Shown here: positions 34,340-46,415 of the stretch, piece by piece | Layout of the letters: each line of letters opens with the position of its first letter | Numbering within the stretch: the stretch's first letter is position 1 | From: Larix kaempferi | Lineage: Eukaryota; Streptophyta; Pinopsida; Pinales; Pinaceae | Assembly: GCA_027924585.1 (NCBI GenBank) | Contig: BSBM01000442.1 | Span: 3,100,001-3,164,000, forward strand | Direction: 5' to 3' | DNA length: 64,000 nucleotides | Program-made: the position numbers and the translations under genes | Notes under the pieces: generated by a model | Database searches by the model: none | Seen by the model: the letters and a program-made list of their open reading frames with translations, nothing else | Told to the model about the DNA's origin: nothing

Positions 34340-36730
34340 AAATGAGGACACTCCACTTCCTCCTCATCACTCTAACCATAAAAGGACATAAAAGGGTGGG
34401 AATAGATCACTTCTCCTTCTCATCCTTACACCAACCTTCTCATTGCTCAAATTTTACAAGGGCAAGGAAGAGCCATTGTTAGCACTCCTCATCCCAAAAG
34501 TCTAAGGGAGTTCCCATGCTACTCATTCCTTTGGAACAAGTTTGCAAAACAACTAATGGACCTTGTCTCTTCCTCCAAAAGATTACCAAAGTGTAAAAAA
34601 GGCTTAGTTTCTCACCTGAATTATAAGAGATTGTGAAATGGCCCATGTTCCTACTCTCAAAAGGCTATGGGATTTCCCATGCTAATCCTCCTAGTGAAAC
34701 AAGTGTGGGAGATGGGTATTTCTCCTTGACTCTTCCTCCAAAATATTGCTAGAGCTAGAGGGAGGGACAACTACCCACTCAAATTACAAGAGTTTGAGAA
34801 AGGGCCCATGTTGCCTCTCCTATGTCCTAAATACTCTCCCTCGTCACTCCAACCATAAAAGGGTGAGAAAGGGCCTACAATCCTTTTGCTAATTTACTGA
34901 AATTTCAAAAGTATGAGGAAGGGCCATTGGGAAATGACTAGTGGTCCTTGAATTTTCCTCCCATACTATTCACTCGGGTGGAACAAGTGTTGGAAAGGGC
35001 CAAATCTCCTCGACTAGTCTTCCAAAAAATCAACAAAATGAGAGAAAGGGCCAGTTCCTCACTCAAATACCAAAAGTTTGAAAAAGAGAAAATAATCCTT
35101 CTCCACCTCAAAACTCATCATCACTCTAACCATAGAAGGTTGAGAAAGGGTCAGTGATCCTTCTCCTACTTAATCAAATTACAGAAGTGTGTGGAAGGGA
35201 CAACGTAATTAGAAGAGGGTGATAAAGTGCTAATGTTGTCACTCCTCCCAAAATTCCAAGGCATTTCCCATGCTACTCACTCCAAAAATTCTAAGGAAAT
35301 TCACATGCTACTCACTCGAGTGGAACAACTGTACGAAAGGACCAGTGCTCCTTCACCATTTGTCCCAAGAATTACCAAAGCAAGAGAAAGGGTCAATTTC
35401 CCACTCAAATACCAAAAGTGTGAGAAAGGGAACATGCTCCTTCTCCAACTCTCCACTCCTCACCACTCTAACCATGGAAGGGTGCGAAAGGGAAAGTGTC
35501 GCTTTCCTCCCTTACTCAAACTTCAAAAGTGTGTGGGAAGGCCAACATAATTAGAACAGGGTGAGAAAGGGGAAATGCTTCTTCTCCTCCAAACTTAAAT
35601 CCCATATTTGTGTGGAAGGTTGGCTCTTCCTCCAAAGAATTACCAGAGTGAGAGAAAGGGCTAGTTCCTCACTCGAATACCAACAGTTTGAGAAAGGGCA
35701 CATGCTCCTTCTCTAGCTACCCACTACTCATCACTCTAACTATAGAAGGGTTAGAAGGGGTGAGTGATCCTCCTCCTCCTTACTCAAATTCCAGAAGTCT
35801 GTGGAAGGGACAACGTAATTAGCATAGAGTGAGAAAGTGCCAATGTTTCCTCTCCTCCTTGCAAAATTATAAGGCATTACGCATGCTACTCACTTGAGTA
35901 TAAAGAATATTAGAAATGTCCAGTACTCCTCGAACCTTCTTCCAAAAAATCACCAAAGAGAGAGAAAGGGCTAGTTCCTCACCCAAATATGAAAAGTGTT
36001 ATCAAGGGCACATGCTCCTTATCCACCTCCCAAGTCCTCATCACTCTAACAATGGAAGGGTTGGAAAGGGCTAGTGCTCCTTTTCCCCAAACTCAAACTT
36101 CAAAATTGTTTGGAAGGGCCAGCGTAATTAGAATAGGGTGAGAAAGGGTTAATGCTCCTTCTCCTCCAAACTTAAATTCTAGATGTGTGTGGAAGGTCAA
36201 CTCTTCCTTCCAAGAATTACTAGAGTGAGAGAAAGGGCCAGTTCCTCACCCAAATACCAAAAGTGTGAGAAATAACATATGCTCCTTCTCCACCTCCCCA
36301 CTCCTCATCACTCTAACCATAGAAGAGTGATAAAGTGCTAGTGATCCTTGTCCTCCTTACTCAAATTCTATAAGTGTGTGGAACAGCCAACATACTTACA
36401 ATTGGTTGGGAATGTGCTAATTTTTCGAATCCTCCCACCAAAGGTCTGAGGAAGTTCTAGTTCTATTCACTCGAGTGGAACAAGTGTTGGAAAGGGCCAC
36501 TTCTCCTCGACCCTTATCCAAAAAAATCACCAAAGCGAAAGAAAGGTCCAGTTCCTCACTCAAATACCAAAAGTGTAAGAAAGGGCACATGCTCCTTCTC
36601 CACCTGCCCACTCCTAGCCACTCTAACTATAGAAGAGTGAGAAAGTGTCAATTTTTTTAGTCCTCCTGATAAACGAAGTTCCCATGCTACTCACTCGAGT
36701 GGAAAAAGTGTAGGAAAGGGAAAGGGGAAG
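34340..36730. repeat. Diverged tandem-repeat array
   Basis: A core (c(c/t)agttcctcact(c/g)aaataccaaaa, then gagaaaggg, cctcatcactctaaccatagaag) recurs at about 35050, 35391, 35663, 35972, 36238 and 36551. Spacings are about 341, 272, 309, 266 and 313, so long and short units seem to alternate. More diverged copies extend left to about 34340. Frames crossing it encode repeats of no known protein. The right end abuts the truncated family A element. Confidence 0.75.
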
Positions 36731-36739
36731 AAGCCTGCA

Positions 36740-37207
36740 CGGAGTGGTGGATTTGGTCGAGTTGCCGACATAAATCAGGAGAAGCGTGGATGCATAATCA
36801 TTCGTAGAGAACATGAAAGAAGTTCATGAGTATGTGCAAAAGTGCATAGAAAAGAGCAACACGGCATACAAGTTGAGAGCCGACAGGAAGAAGAGACTTT
36901 AGTCATTCAGCGAAGGAGATTTGGTCTACGCTCATTTGTGGAAGGAGAGATTTCTGACAGGGACATATAACAAGCTAAAGCTAAAGAATATTGGACCATG
37001 TAAGATGTTGAGGAATATTTCGGACAACGCTTATGTTTTGGAGCCATCGAATGACTTGAGCATTTCACCAACATTCAATGTCTCAAATCTGTACAAGTTC
37101 AAAGAAGGTTCAAGTAGCGAAAGAGTCGAAGTGTCGAACATCGACTGGGCAGCGCAGATTCCAGATCGACATGAGGAGGAGATCGGAGAAGTATTAGAGG
37201 AACGTGA
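36740..37207 (+). pseudogene. Family A copy 2, integrase C-terminal part, interrupted by an insertion
   Basis: From ggtggatttggtcgag onward it parallels 2720-3190: [48 protein letters not shown] and SPTFNVSNLYKF. A TAG near 36901 breaks it. The frame runs into the target site CGTGA at 37203-37207 and resumes in the same frame at 50713. Everything upstream of the GPF/Y module is missing, replaced by the tandem array. Confidence 0.88.
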
Positions 37208-40200
37208 TGTCACATACCCCAATTTTGCAAAAATAATGTAATTATTTTATTATATTCCTGAGACATTGTGTTAAATTTAATCCTAAGTAGGAACTGATGA
37301 CTCAGCAGAGTCACTAGAAATGGAATTTAAATCGGAATATTTTATTATTAATAAATAAATTATGGAGACAACAGCATGGGAGAGCTGTTAAAAGAGGTTA
37401 CTGGTCAAACTGGTGGATGGAACTAGGTGGACAGACAAAAGACAAGTGGCAGCATCCTCAAACACTTCCTAAGTTGCAGGTGGCAACTTCCCTATATTTG
37501 GGGTCATGATTCCCCAAGAAAGTGGAATCTGAGCAGGTGGCTCATGAATGACAGTTAACCCAACTAAGACCTAGGCAATCTTTTAAATAGTACTCAATGA
37601 ACTGAGCTGGGGGTTCAACATTGTTCTGGAGGGAGAATACATTCAGGTGAATGTTATTCAGGACTCCCATTGAGGAAGAGGGAGATTTACAGTAAGGAAG
37701 TGTTTTGAGAGGAATGCTGCAGTAATTTGGTTCCATTGTAGCTGTTTGGATTGAGAGAATTATTCTGCTGCACCTAGCTCCAGCCAGGGAGACCAGAGCA
37801 AGCTCGGGGGTCCTGAGAAATGATGTCTGGGCACTCTCCAGGAGTTGGTAGGGAGGAACAGCCTCCCATTGTTGTTGTTGTCAACAGAAACAGGTTTTGT
37901 CATTATATTTATGTTGAAAGTTAAAATGAATGTATGTTAAGTTTTTATCTTTATGTCAGAATGGTAATTAGTGTAGCGAAAGGTAGTATCCCTAAATATC
38001 TGTAGGAGAATTATTGAGAGTTACTGTAATCTGTATCATTAGTATGATGTAATGCCTTGGTTATATTATCATGACTGTATTTATATATGCAGATAATGTA
38101 AATTGTAATTTATGCAGTAACTATAAAATCTTTTATGTAACAAATTAGAGTCATAATATAATACTAGTTTGATATTTATTGTTGAACAGATAAACAATGT
38201 TTACATTTCAAGTATTCGTACTCTGCATGTTTCACATTTTATTAAAAAAATTTAGGAACAACAGTAAACTTGAAACAAACATAAGTACTGTATGTACACT
38301 CTGATAATTAATCTTGCAGGAGAATGTCAGATGTGGTCAATGTATCTATAACAAAATACAAACCCTAATACCGAAATTTTAACTAGTATTGTTATATTAG
38401 AAAAGTTAATACACCAACCCTATCACATAAACTTAACCAGTCGTCTGTTGACAGCTAAGAACAATTACATAACCCCACTTGACTCAGATTCGAGCGTAAG
38501 TAGTGTAGCATTAACTTTCTCTAAACCCTTTTTACTTCAACAGAGTTATATTCATAACAGAAGATCAAGCAACTAAACAAATCATGACAGTAGTGTTCAA
38601 ACCAAACTATACCATTCCAGTTCTTAACAATAAGAAATTTCCATCAGATACAAACTAGATGTTAAATCCACAACCACACGAAATAGACATAACAATTTCC
38701 TAGCTCATTGTCGAGCTGCTTAATCTTTACAAAATCATTCATTGTTTTCTTAAACTATCAACAGTAGAACGTTGTAACTACCGAATCAGCATATAACTAA
38801 GAATCACTATTGTACTTTTGTATTAAACCCTAGACGTTACAGGTTTTTAACCTTTGAACAGTATTACAATGACTCAACCACGGCCGTAGCCCAGATTTCA
38901 GTATAGATAATTTTAAAACATGAAGTCAAAAATATATGCCACATAAAATAACTTAAAACATACAGGAGACTTGTAACAGGTTGTATTATTCAACCATTGA
39001 AACTCTTACAACGAATTCTATCTACAGCCGAGTTCACAAACCCACTGTACCAGTGGTTTTAAAAACCAAAGATTTATTTATTATAATATAGAGCATCGAA
39101 TTCAAGAACAACGCAAACATAGAACAAGCCTTCACACAAGACACAGTTTATATTAAGGTAATTTACAAAACCCTGGGTAATAAACCCCAAGCAAAGTACA
39201 GGTACAGTATTAAACCTTGAGGCCGTAACCCCGTCATCCTGAGCAGGCTTATAGCCTTTATTTACACTTTATTAAACCCTAAACACCTTTAGCAAGAAGA
39301 TTAAATTACAAATGATTGAAGTCAGCCTCAAGACCAAACAACACAGAGCTAGCCACAAGGGTGGCTCTTCACGACCAAACCATACAGACAACCAACAAGG
39401 AGGAACGCCGTGGTAAAAGACCAGGCTTAGCCGGTTATGCAACCAACAGCCGAAGCATGAGTCACCCCCATTGCGAATGGAGTCCGAGCCTGCAACAAAA
39501 CAAAAACCTTATCAACAAAAAAATCATTTATATATATAATTGTCGAGTCTTAAAACAACTTATCGTAATCAGAAAACAAGGATGAAACCTATAGCTTACC
39601 CGAGGTTTGAATGAAGTCATGCTCAGTAGGTAGGCTGATAGCCATGAGCAGCAGTAGGGTGAACCCCTCTCGTTTCACCAGCACGAACAAGATGACTGAT
39701 AACAAGGAGCATGTACAACAGTGGAAGCTTCAAACAGAACCAAGCTAAGATTTAAGGCCACACCGTGACAGGGGTTCTACGGTAAACAAAAAAATACAAA
39801 CCCTACATTATTGACTAGTTACAGTTGCTAAACAAAGAACACAAATGACTCTCAGATGAAGCTATGGACAATACGAAGGATGAGGCAGCATGCAAGCTGT
39901 TAGCACACTGTACTAATGGTGACCAGACCAGTAAATGAACTCCAAGGATAAACCCTAGGCACTATAACACTCCCATAGCTGTCAACAGTTAATGATAAAG
40001 ACTTGCAAACGACAACATTAAGCAAAGGAATGGTAATAGTCTGAGAACTGTAACAACAACGCCACCACATAGCTCAAACCTGGAGAGGTTGCAGAGAAGG
40101 ACCCGAGCCCGAAGGCAAAGGAAATGATGAGGTAGGGTTAGGTCTAGTGTTTTATATCAGTAAGCACTTGGCTCTCGATGAACCACGTAGCAGATTAATA

Positions 40201-41503
40201 TTTCCATGCGGTGGGTCGAGACTCTATAGTCCCATGACGACTTCCAAATTATTGTTAATCAATTAAAATCATCATAAGGATATCCCATTTATGATATTAA
40301 TCCATAGTTCAAACTTATCAAAATGCCATATTAATCCATGCTTTCAATTATTGTTTTGGGAAAACCATAATACTCGGATCAACAATCATTACAAACATTG
40401 CAATAGATGATATTCTTATCATTGTTGCTAAATAAAAACTCCTATTATATATAGAAGAAGTTGTGTATGATTTTTCATAATGGCTAATCCTTATATCATT
40501 CTTCTAATAATTAAAAAACCTAGAATGATGTCTTTAATACCTTGTTTATCATTCAACAAACTTGCTTGGTCAATAGCATTCCAGTTTGAGACTTGGAGTC
40601 TATTTCAAACATAGATCATATGTTAAATTATTATAAAAAGTGCCAAAGGGGTAGTTATCAAGTAAATCAATACTATTTGCAACTGGTCACTAAAATTTAT
40701 AGCCTAGACTAATGTGAAAGAATAAGAGATACAATATCTCTATCACTCTCTAAGTTACTTTAGAGATGTAGAGCATAAATAAATGACGTTTCTATATTGA
40801 GATAGCATTTTAAGGATGAGTAAAAACTTGTTATTGCTTCATGTTGGAACTTTAACCGGTAGCTATCAAATTATGCAATTCATAGTTATTGTCTTAAGAA
40901 AGAATAGACCTGTGTTATCCTTAATACACAACGTGTTCAATCAATTATGATAATGAAAACAAAGAGTAGATTTCAAATAAAGCAACTCCTTAAATTTTAA
41001 ACAATAGAAGACAGGTATCGATAAGACATAGTAATATCTTTAACTCCCAAGCTGTACAATTAAAGTGTAAAACATAACATGTTCTGAATTTTTGAACTGG
41101 GCATGATGCAAAAGTATTCTACCTTAAAAAGCTTGATAAACCTGGTTAGCATGCCTATACTTTTACACTGAATGAGCTGGTACAGCTAAATTGACTTATG
41201 ATGCTTTAAAGATTATTGCGGTGACCCTACATTACCTGTGTATCTGTAGGAGAAGAAAAATCTGTTGCATTAGCTCGAAATCTAAGTAAGCCAGTCCATC
41301 ATGGCAATTCCCCCTTGCGGTTGAAAAACAGAAAAACAATCAGCAACAGTTAAGAAACTCATAATAACATTTAAGTATAACAGAGACCATTCAGACACAC
41401 TTACAATCACGTAAGTTAAACAGACAGTTAAATGACGGCATTTAATAACATTTATTGCTATCTTAAAAATTTTAAAATTTTCGAAAATTTTTGGGTTTTG
41501 ACA
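37208..41503 (+). repeat. 5' LTR of the 13.5-kb chromovirus
   Basis: It is 4296 bp and starts at the target site. Small open frames inside (for example 39316-39585) recur at the same place in the 3' LTR and show no known domain. The rest is noncoding. Confidence 0.95.
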
Positions 41504-41505
41504 TG

Positions 41506-41517
41506 TGGTATCAGAGC
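41506..41517 (+). promoter_or_regulatory. Primer-binding site (initiator tRNA-Met)
   Basis: TGGTATCAGAGC lies two bases after the 5' LTR. Confidence 0.93.
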
Positions 41518-41682
41518 ATGGTTCATAGACTAGGCCTAGATATGGCTCAACTAGTTTCCGCAGAACAGTGCCAATGAAAAGAAAAATTTATATATATATA
41601 TATATATCATGTACTAACTTGTACTTTCTGTTTCATAAAGACAGAGCAGAAAAATTCCTTTTTCTGAATCTAACAGGCAGGT

Positions 41683-43314
41683 ATGGAAAAGCTAGGAGAA
41701 TATGCTGAGGAGGAATCTCCAAACACTGCGACAAGACAGATGTCGAGAGAACCTGTGACAGAGGAGGTAATTTCTCATTCCTCAGAACTGATGCAGACCA
41801 TAAAAGGTTTAAAGACCGAGATAGAAACAGTCAAGAAGGATAATGAAAGGATTCTGAAAACTCAAGAGCAGTTAAATCAATTATTGATGGAAAAATTTCA
41901 GACAGAAGGAAGAAGCAAAAGAGTTGAATCTGAAGAAGCTAGTCATCAAAGAGGGTCTAAAAGGATGAAACCAGCTAAATCTGACAGCAGTTCATCATCT
42001 GAAGAAAGAAGGGAACAACACAGCTATCGCACTACTAGTGACAGCAGTGAAGCTGAGCTGCATAACAGAAAGAAAAAGTACAGACCCTATGAAGAGATTT
42101 CTGGGGAGTTTAAGAAAATAAAACCCCCAACTTTCAATGGAGAGTCTGAGACAGGAGAAGAGGCAGAATCCTGGTTATCCGGGATGAGAAAATATTTCCA
42201 GATTTACAACTATTCAAATCAGCTGAAGGCACGAATGGCCATCTACAACCTTTCTGGAAAGGCGGACATATGGTGGCGAGACCTGAAAAGGGTCAAGGGG
42301 ATTAAAGAAAAAGAAGTCAATTGGAGTACTTTTAAAAGGTACTTTAAAAACAAATTTTTGTCTGAACAATACTATGAAGAAAGGGCCAAGGAATTTTATG
42401 AACTGAAGCTAGGATCTATGACTATGAAGGACTTAAATAGTAAGTTCTTAAGTCTGTTAAGATATGTGTCGTATTTTGTTGAAGAGAAACCTAAAATACA
42501 ACGGTTTCTTAGCTGCCTGCCATATCATATCAAGGACATAATTGAATATGATAACCCCAAAACTCTGGAAGAGGCTATGCGAAAGGCCAATTTCTGTTTT
42601 GAACAGAATAAAAAGAAAGAAGGGATAGCTAACTGGAAGGCTAAAAAGAATAGTAATCAGTTTGAGTACAGGAAAAAGGAGTTTGTACCCCAGAAAAATT
42701 TTAAGAATAACAAGAACGGAAACCATTATAATGGTAAAAGCTTCCAGGGAAACAAAAATGGAGCTGCTAATCATTCCAACAATTTCAAGGGCAGCAAAGA
42801 GACATCTAACAATCATGGAAATTACACTAAGAATTTTGAACGAAATGAGCCTGTTAAGTGTTGGGAGTGCAATGGCCCACATTATGCTTCAGTTTTCCCA
42901 AATCGAAAGAAACCAATCAGCAATATTCATACTATACAAGATGAAATGACTGTTGAAGACTTTGCAGGGACTATGCCTGGAATCAATGCAGCGTTGGAGA
43001 ACCGCCAAGCTGACTATCAAACTTCCATGGTGGAAGTAGGAGGTATGATTAACAAAACCCCTGTAACTATTTTAATAGATCCCGGTGCTAGCCTTAGTTA
43101 TATTTCACCACATATAGTAGAAAAATGTAATTTGACTGTTGAAAGATTTGATAACTCTTGGTCAGTACAACTAGCCACTGGGGCAAAAAGGAAGGTGAAT
43201 TGTTATGTTAAGGAATGTACTTTAGATATGAATGATTTTCAAACTACTGTTCAATTAAATATTCTGCCACTTGGCTCGTATGACATGCTTATTGGTATGG
43301 ACTGGTTAGAATAG
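41683..43314 (+). pseudogene. Gag and protease of the 13.5-kb chromovirus
   Basis: A 543-codon frame starts with a charged coiled N terminus, then the capsid-like Gag core (residues about 145-310: FNGESETGEEAESWLSGMRK, IYNLSGKADIWWRDL, FLSEQYYEERAKEFYEL). A knuckle at 42856-42900 reads CWECNGPHYASVF, where the last Cys of CX2CX3HX4C is Phe. The protease follows (TILIDPGASLSYIS) with DPG where DSG or DTG is normal. The frame ends at TAG 43312-43314 inside the usual GMDWLE-x-H block, and downstream sequence continues in frame. Gag would form the particle; both nucleic-acid binding and protease look damaged. Confidence 0.9.
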
Positions 43315-46300
43315 CATAAGGTAGTTTTAAACTGTTTTGACAAAACTTTTAGGTGTGTAAACAATAATAGACAGCCTGTAACTGTTAGGGGTATTCCTAG
43401 CAAAACAGTAGTCAGGCAGATTTTCGCTTTACAACTTAAAAGGGCAGTCATAAAAGGATGCAAAGCCTATGCTGTAACTATTACAGATGAGACAGATAAG
43501 TCTGAAAGCAGCAAGATAACAATATAGGATATCCCTGTAGTAAATGAATTTATTGATGTTTTTCCTGAGGAAATCCCAGAATTACCTCCCAAGAGAGAAC
43601 TGGATTTTACAATTGAGCTGGTACCCCGGTGATGTACCCAGTTCAAAAGCTCCGTATCGTATGAATATTTTGGAGCTTAATGAATTAAAAACTCAGTTAA
43701 AGGAGTTAATAGATAAGAATTACATTCGACCCAGTGTGTCCCCTTGGGGAGCACCAGTCATTTTTGTTAAAAAGAAGGACAGAACTATGCGACTTTGCAT
43801 AGATTACCGTCAACTGAACAAGATGACAATTAAAAACAGATATCAGTTTCCTCGCATAGATGATCTGTTTGATCAGCTACGTGGAGCCACAGTGTTCTCA
43901 AAGATAGACCTGAGATCGGGTTATCATCAGGTAAGGATTAAAGAAGAAGACATTTTCAAAACAGCTTTCAGAACAAGGTATGGACATTACGAATTTGTCG
44001 TAATGCCATTTGGGCTTACTAACGCCCCAACTGTCTTTATGTGCCTAATGAACAACATAATGCATAAATACTTAGATAAATTTTTTGTCGTATTCATCGA
44101 TGACATTTTAATTTATTCTAAGAATGAAGAGGAGCATAAAGAACACTTACGGATAGTCTTACAAGAACTAAGAGAGCAGTAGCTCTTTGCGAAGTTCAGT
44201 AAGTGTGACTTCTTCAAAGACGAAATCCAGTACTTAGGACATGTAGTCACCAAGGAAGGGATTTCAGTTGATCCTGAAAAGATCCGGGCAATTGAAGAGT
44301 GGCCAGTACCAAAAGACGTAACAGATGTTAGATCCTTCATGGGAATTACCGGTTATTACCGGAGATTCATAGAAGGCTTTTCAAAAATAGCCAACCCAAT
44401 CACTTCCTGGCAAAAGAAAGGCAAGAAGTTTGATTGGAACTTGAAGTGTGAGGAAAGTTTTAAGAAGTTAAAAACTTTATTAACAACTGCGCCTATTCTA
44501 AGAATAGAAGATCCTAATAAGGATTTCGTGGTTTGCACCGATGCTTGTAATGACGATCTAGGAGGAGTGTTGACTCAAGATGGACATGTCATTGCCTATG
44601 AGTCTAGGAAGCTAAAAATTCATGAAAAGAATTATGCCACTTATGACTTAGAATTAGCTGTTGTTATTCATGCTTTAAAGATGTGGCGACACCACTTAAT
44701 AGGCAGAAAGTTTACTTTAATGACTGATAATAAGGGTCTGAAATACCTTTTAGACCAGCCTAACTTAAATGCAAGACAAGTCAGGTGGTTGGCCTTTTTA
44801 AGTGAATACAATTTCGAAATTCAGCACATAAAAGGAAAGGAAAATAAGGTGGCTGATGCTTTGAGCAGAAATGCAAGGCTGAATTTTGTATCAGCTAGCA
44901 GCACTTATACCTCTAATTTGAATGAACAGTTGGCTGAAGGGATAAAATCAGATGAAATTTATCAAAAGTTACAAGCTACAGCTAAAGAAGAACCTACAGC
45001 AAGTTTAATAAAGGGTTATAGCCTAAACAAGAATGGATTTTTATTGTTTAAAGACAGGCTGTATGTTCCAAATGTACCTAAAGTTAAACTATTAATTATG
45101 GACGAAGTTCACAAAACCCCTTACTCAAGGCATCCGGGCTACCAGAAAACTGTCACGATGTTGAGAAAAGATTATTTTTGGCCTAATATGAAATCTGAAA
45201 CAGTTGAGTATATAGCTAGATGTTTAGACTGTCAACAGGTAAAACCAGAACACCAGCATCCAGCTGGGTTATTGCAACCTTTTCCTATTCCTAGTTGGAA
45301 GTGGGAAATAATCAGCTTAGATTTCATTATGGGATTACCCAAAAATCAGCATCAGAACGATTCAATTATGGTGGTAGTAGATAAATTGAGTAAATCGGCA
45401 CACTTTATTCCTGTTAAAACCACTTACAAGGCTGCCAACATAGCTGATATATTTCTGAAACAGATTTTTCGGTTACATGGTGTCCCAAGAGTTATTATTT
45501 CAGACAGGAATCCTAAATTCATAGGAAATTTCTGGAAATCTTTGTTTAAAGGATTAAACACAACTCTGAATTTCAGCACTTCTTTCCATCCTCATACGGA
45601 CGGACAAACTGAAAGAGTTAATCAAATATTAGAAGATCTGCTAAGAATGTATGTTAAGGATCAACCAGGTAAGTGGGAGGATTATTTACATTTAGCAGAA
45701 TTTGCATACAATAACAGTTATCAATCATCAGCTAAGTTCAGTCCTTTTGAAATTCTATATGGACGTAAATGTAACACTCCTATCTCTTGGAGTAATCCAG
45801 TAGATAGATTAGTGTTAGGACCTGATTTATTAAAAGAGATGGAACAGATTGTGAAACAAGTGCAGGTAAATTTGAAGATTGCCCAGGATCGGCAAAAGAG
45901 TCAAGCAAATTTGAAAAGAACTCCTAAAGAGTTCCAGGTAGGTGAACATGTGTTCATCAAGGTAAGACCAAAGAAGAGCTCCCTAAGACTGGGGATTTGT
46001 GCAAAATTAGCACCACGTTACTGTGGTCCGTTTGAAATTTTATCTAGGATCGGTCAAGTGGCTTATCAGCTAGCATTACCACCTAATTTAAAAGTACACA
46101 ATGTTTTTCATATTTCTGTTCTGAAAAAGTACGTTCATGATGCTACTCATGTTATTGATTGGAACATTGTACAGGTAGAACCAGAAGGGGAAGTTCTGGT
46201 GGAACCGGATTGTATCCTCGGGAGGAGGGAAATTACTCTGCGGAACCGCACAATTGGACAGCTGAAGGTGCAATGGAAGCACCTTAGTCCTGAAGAAGCT

Positions 46301-46354
46301 ACCTGGGAACTGGAAAGTAAGATGCGGGAAGCATACCCAAATCTATTCCAGTAG
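43315..46354 (+). pseudogene. Pol (RT, RNase H, integrase, chromodomain) of the 13.5-kb chromovirus
   Basis: After the gag-pro stop the same frame continues to TAG 43525-43527, and a +1 shift near 43630 leads into RT ([35 protein letters not shown]). TAG 44180-44182 splits RT. From 44183 the frame is open for 724 codons: RT thumb (GITGYYRRFI), RNase H (CTDACNDDLGGVL, TDNKGLKYLL), integrase (CLDCQQVK, SLDFIMGLP, ISDRNPKFIGNFW, HPHTDGQTERVNQ), GPF/Y (YCGPFEILSRIGQVAYQLAL) and chromodomain (QLKVQWKHLSPEEATWELE), ending at TAG 46352. Three nonsense codons and one shift disable an otherwise complete pol. Confidence 0.9.
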
Positions 46355-46400
46355 GTGGCTGAGAATGAGGAATAAGTAACATCGAGGACGATGTTACATT

Positions 46401-46415
46401 TTAAGGGGGTGTGTA
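46401..46415 (+). promoter_or_regulatory. Polypurine tract
   Basis: ttaagggggtgtgta directly precedes the 3' LTR. The G run is the usual plus-strand primer. Confidence 0.8.

Noticed and set aside
34948-36660. Open frames with repeated peptide blocks in the tandem array
   Set aside because: They follow the DNA repeat and shift frame from unit to unit; no start or domain supports a protein.
39316-39585. Small open frame repeated at 48570-48794
   Set aside because: It lies in the LTRs of the 13.5-kb element, has no known domain, and its repetition simply reflects the two LTRs.
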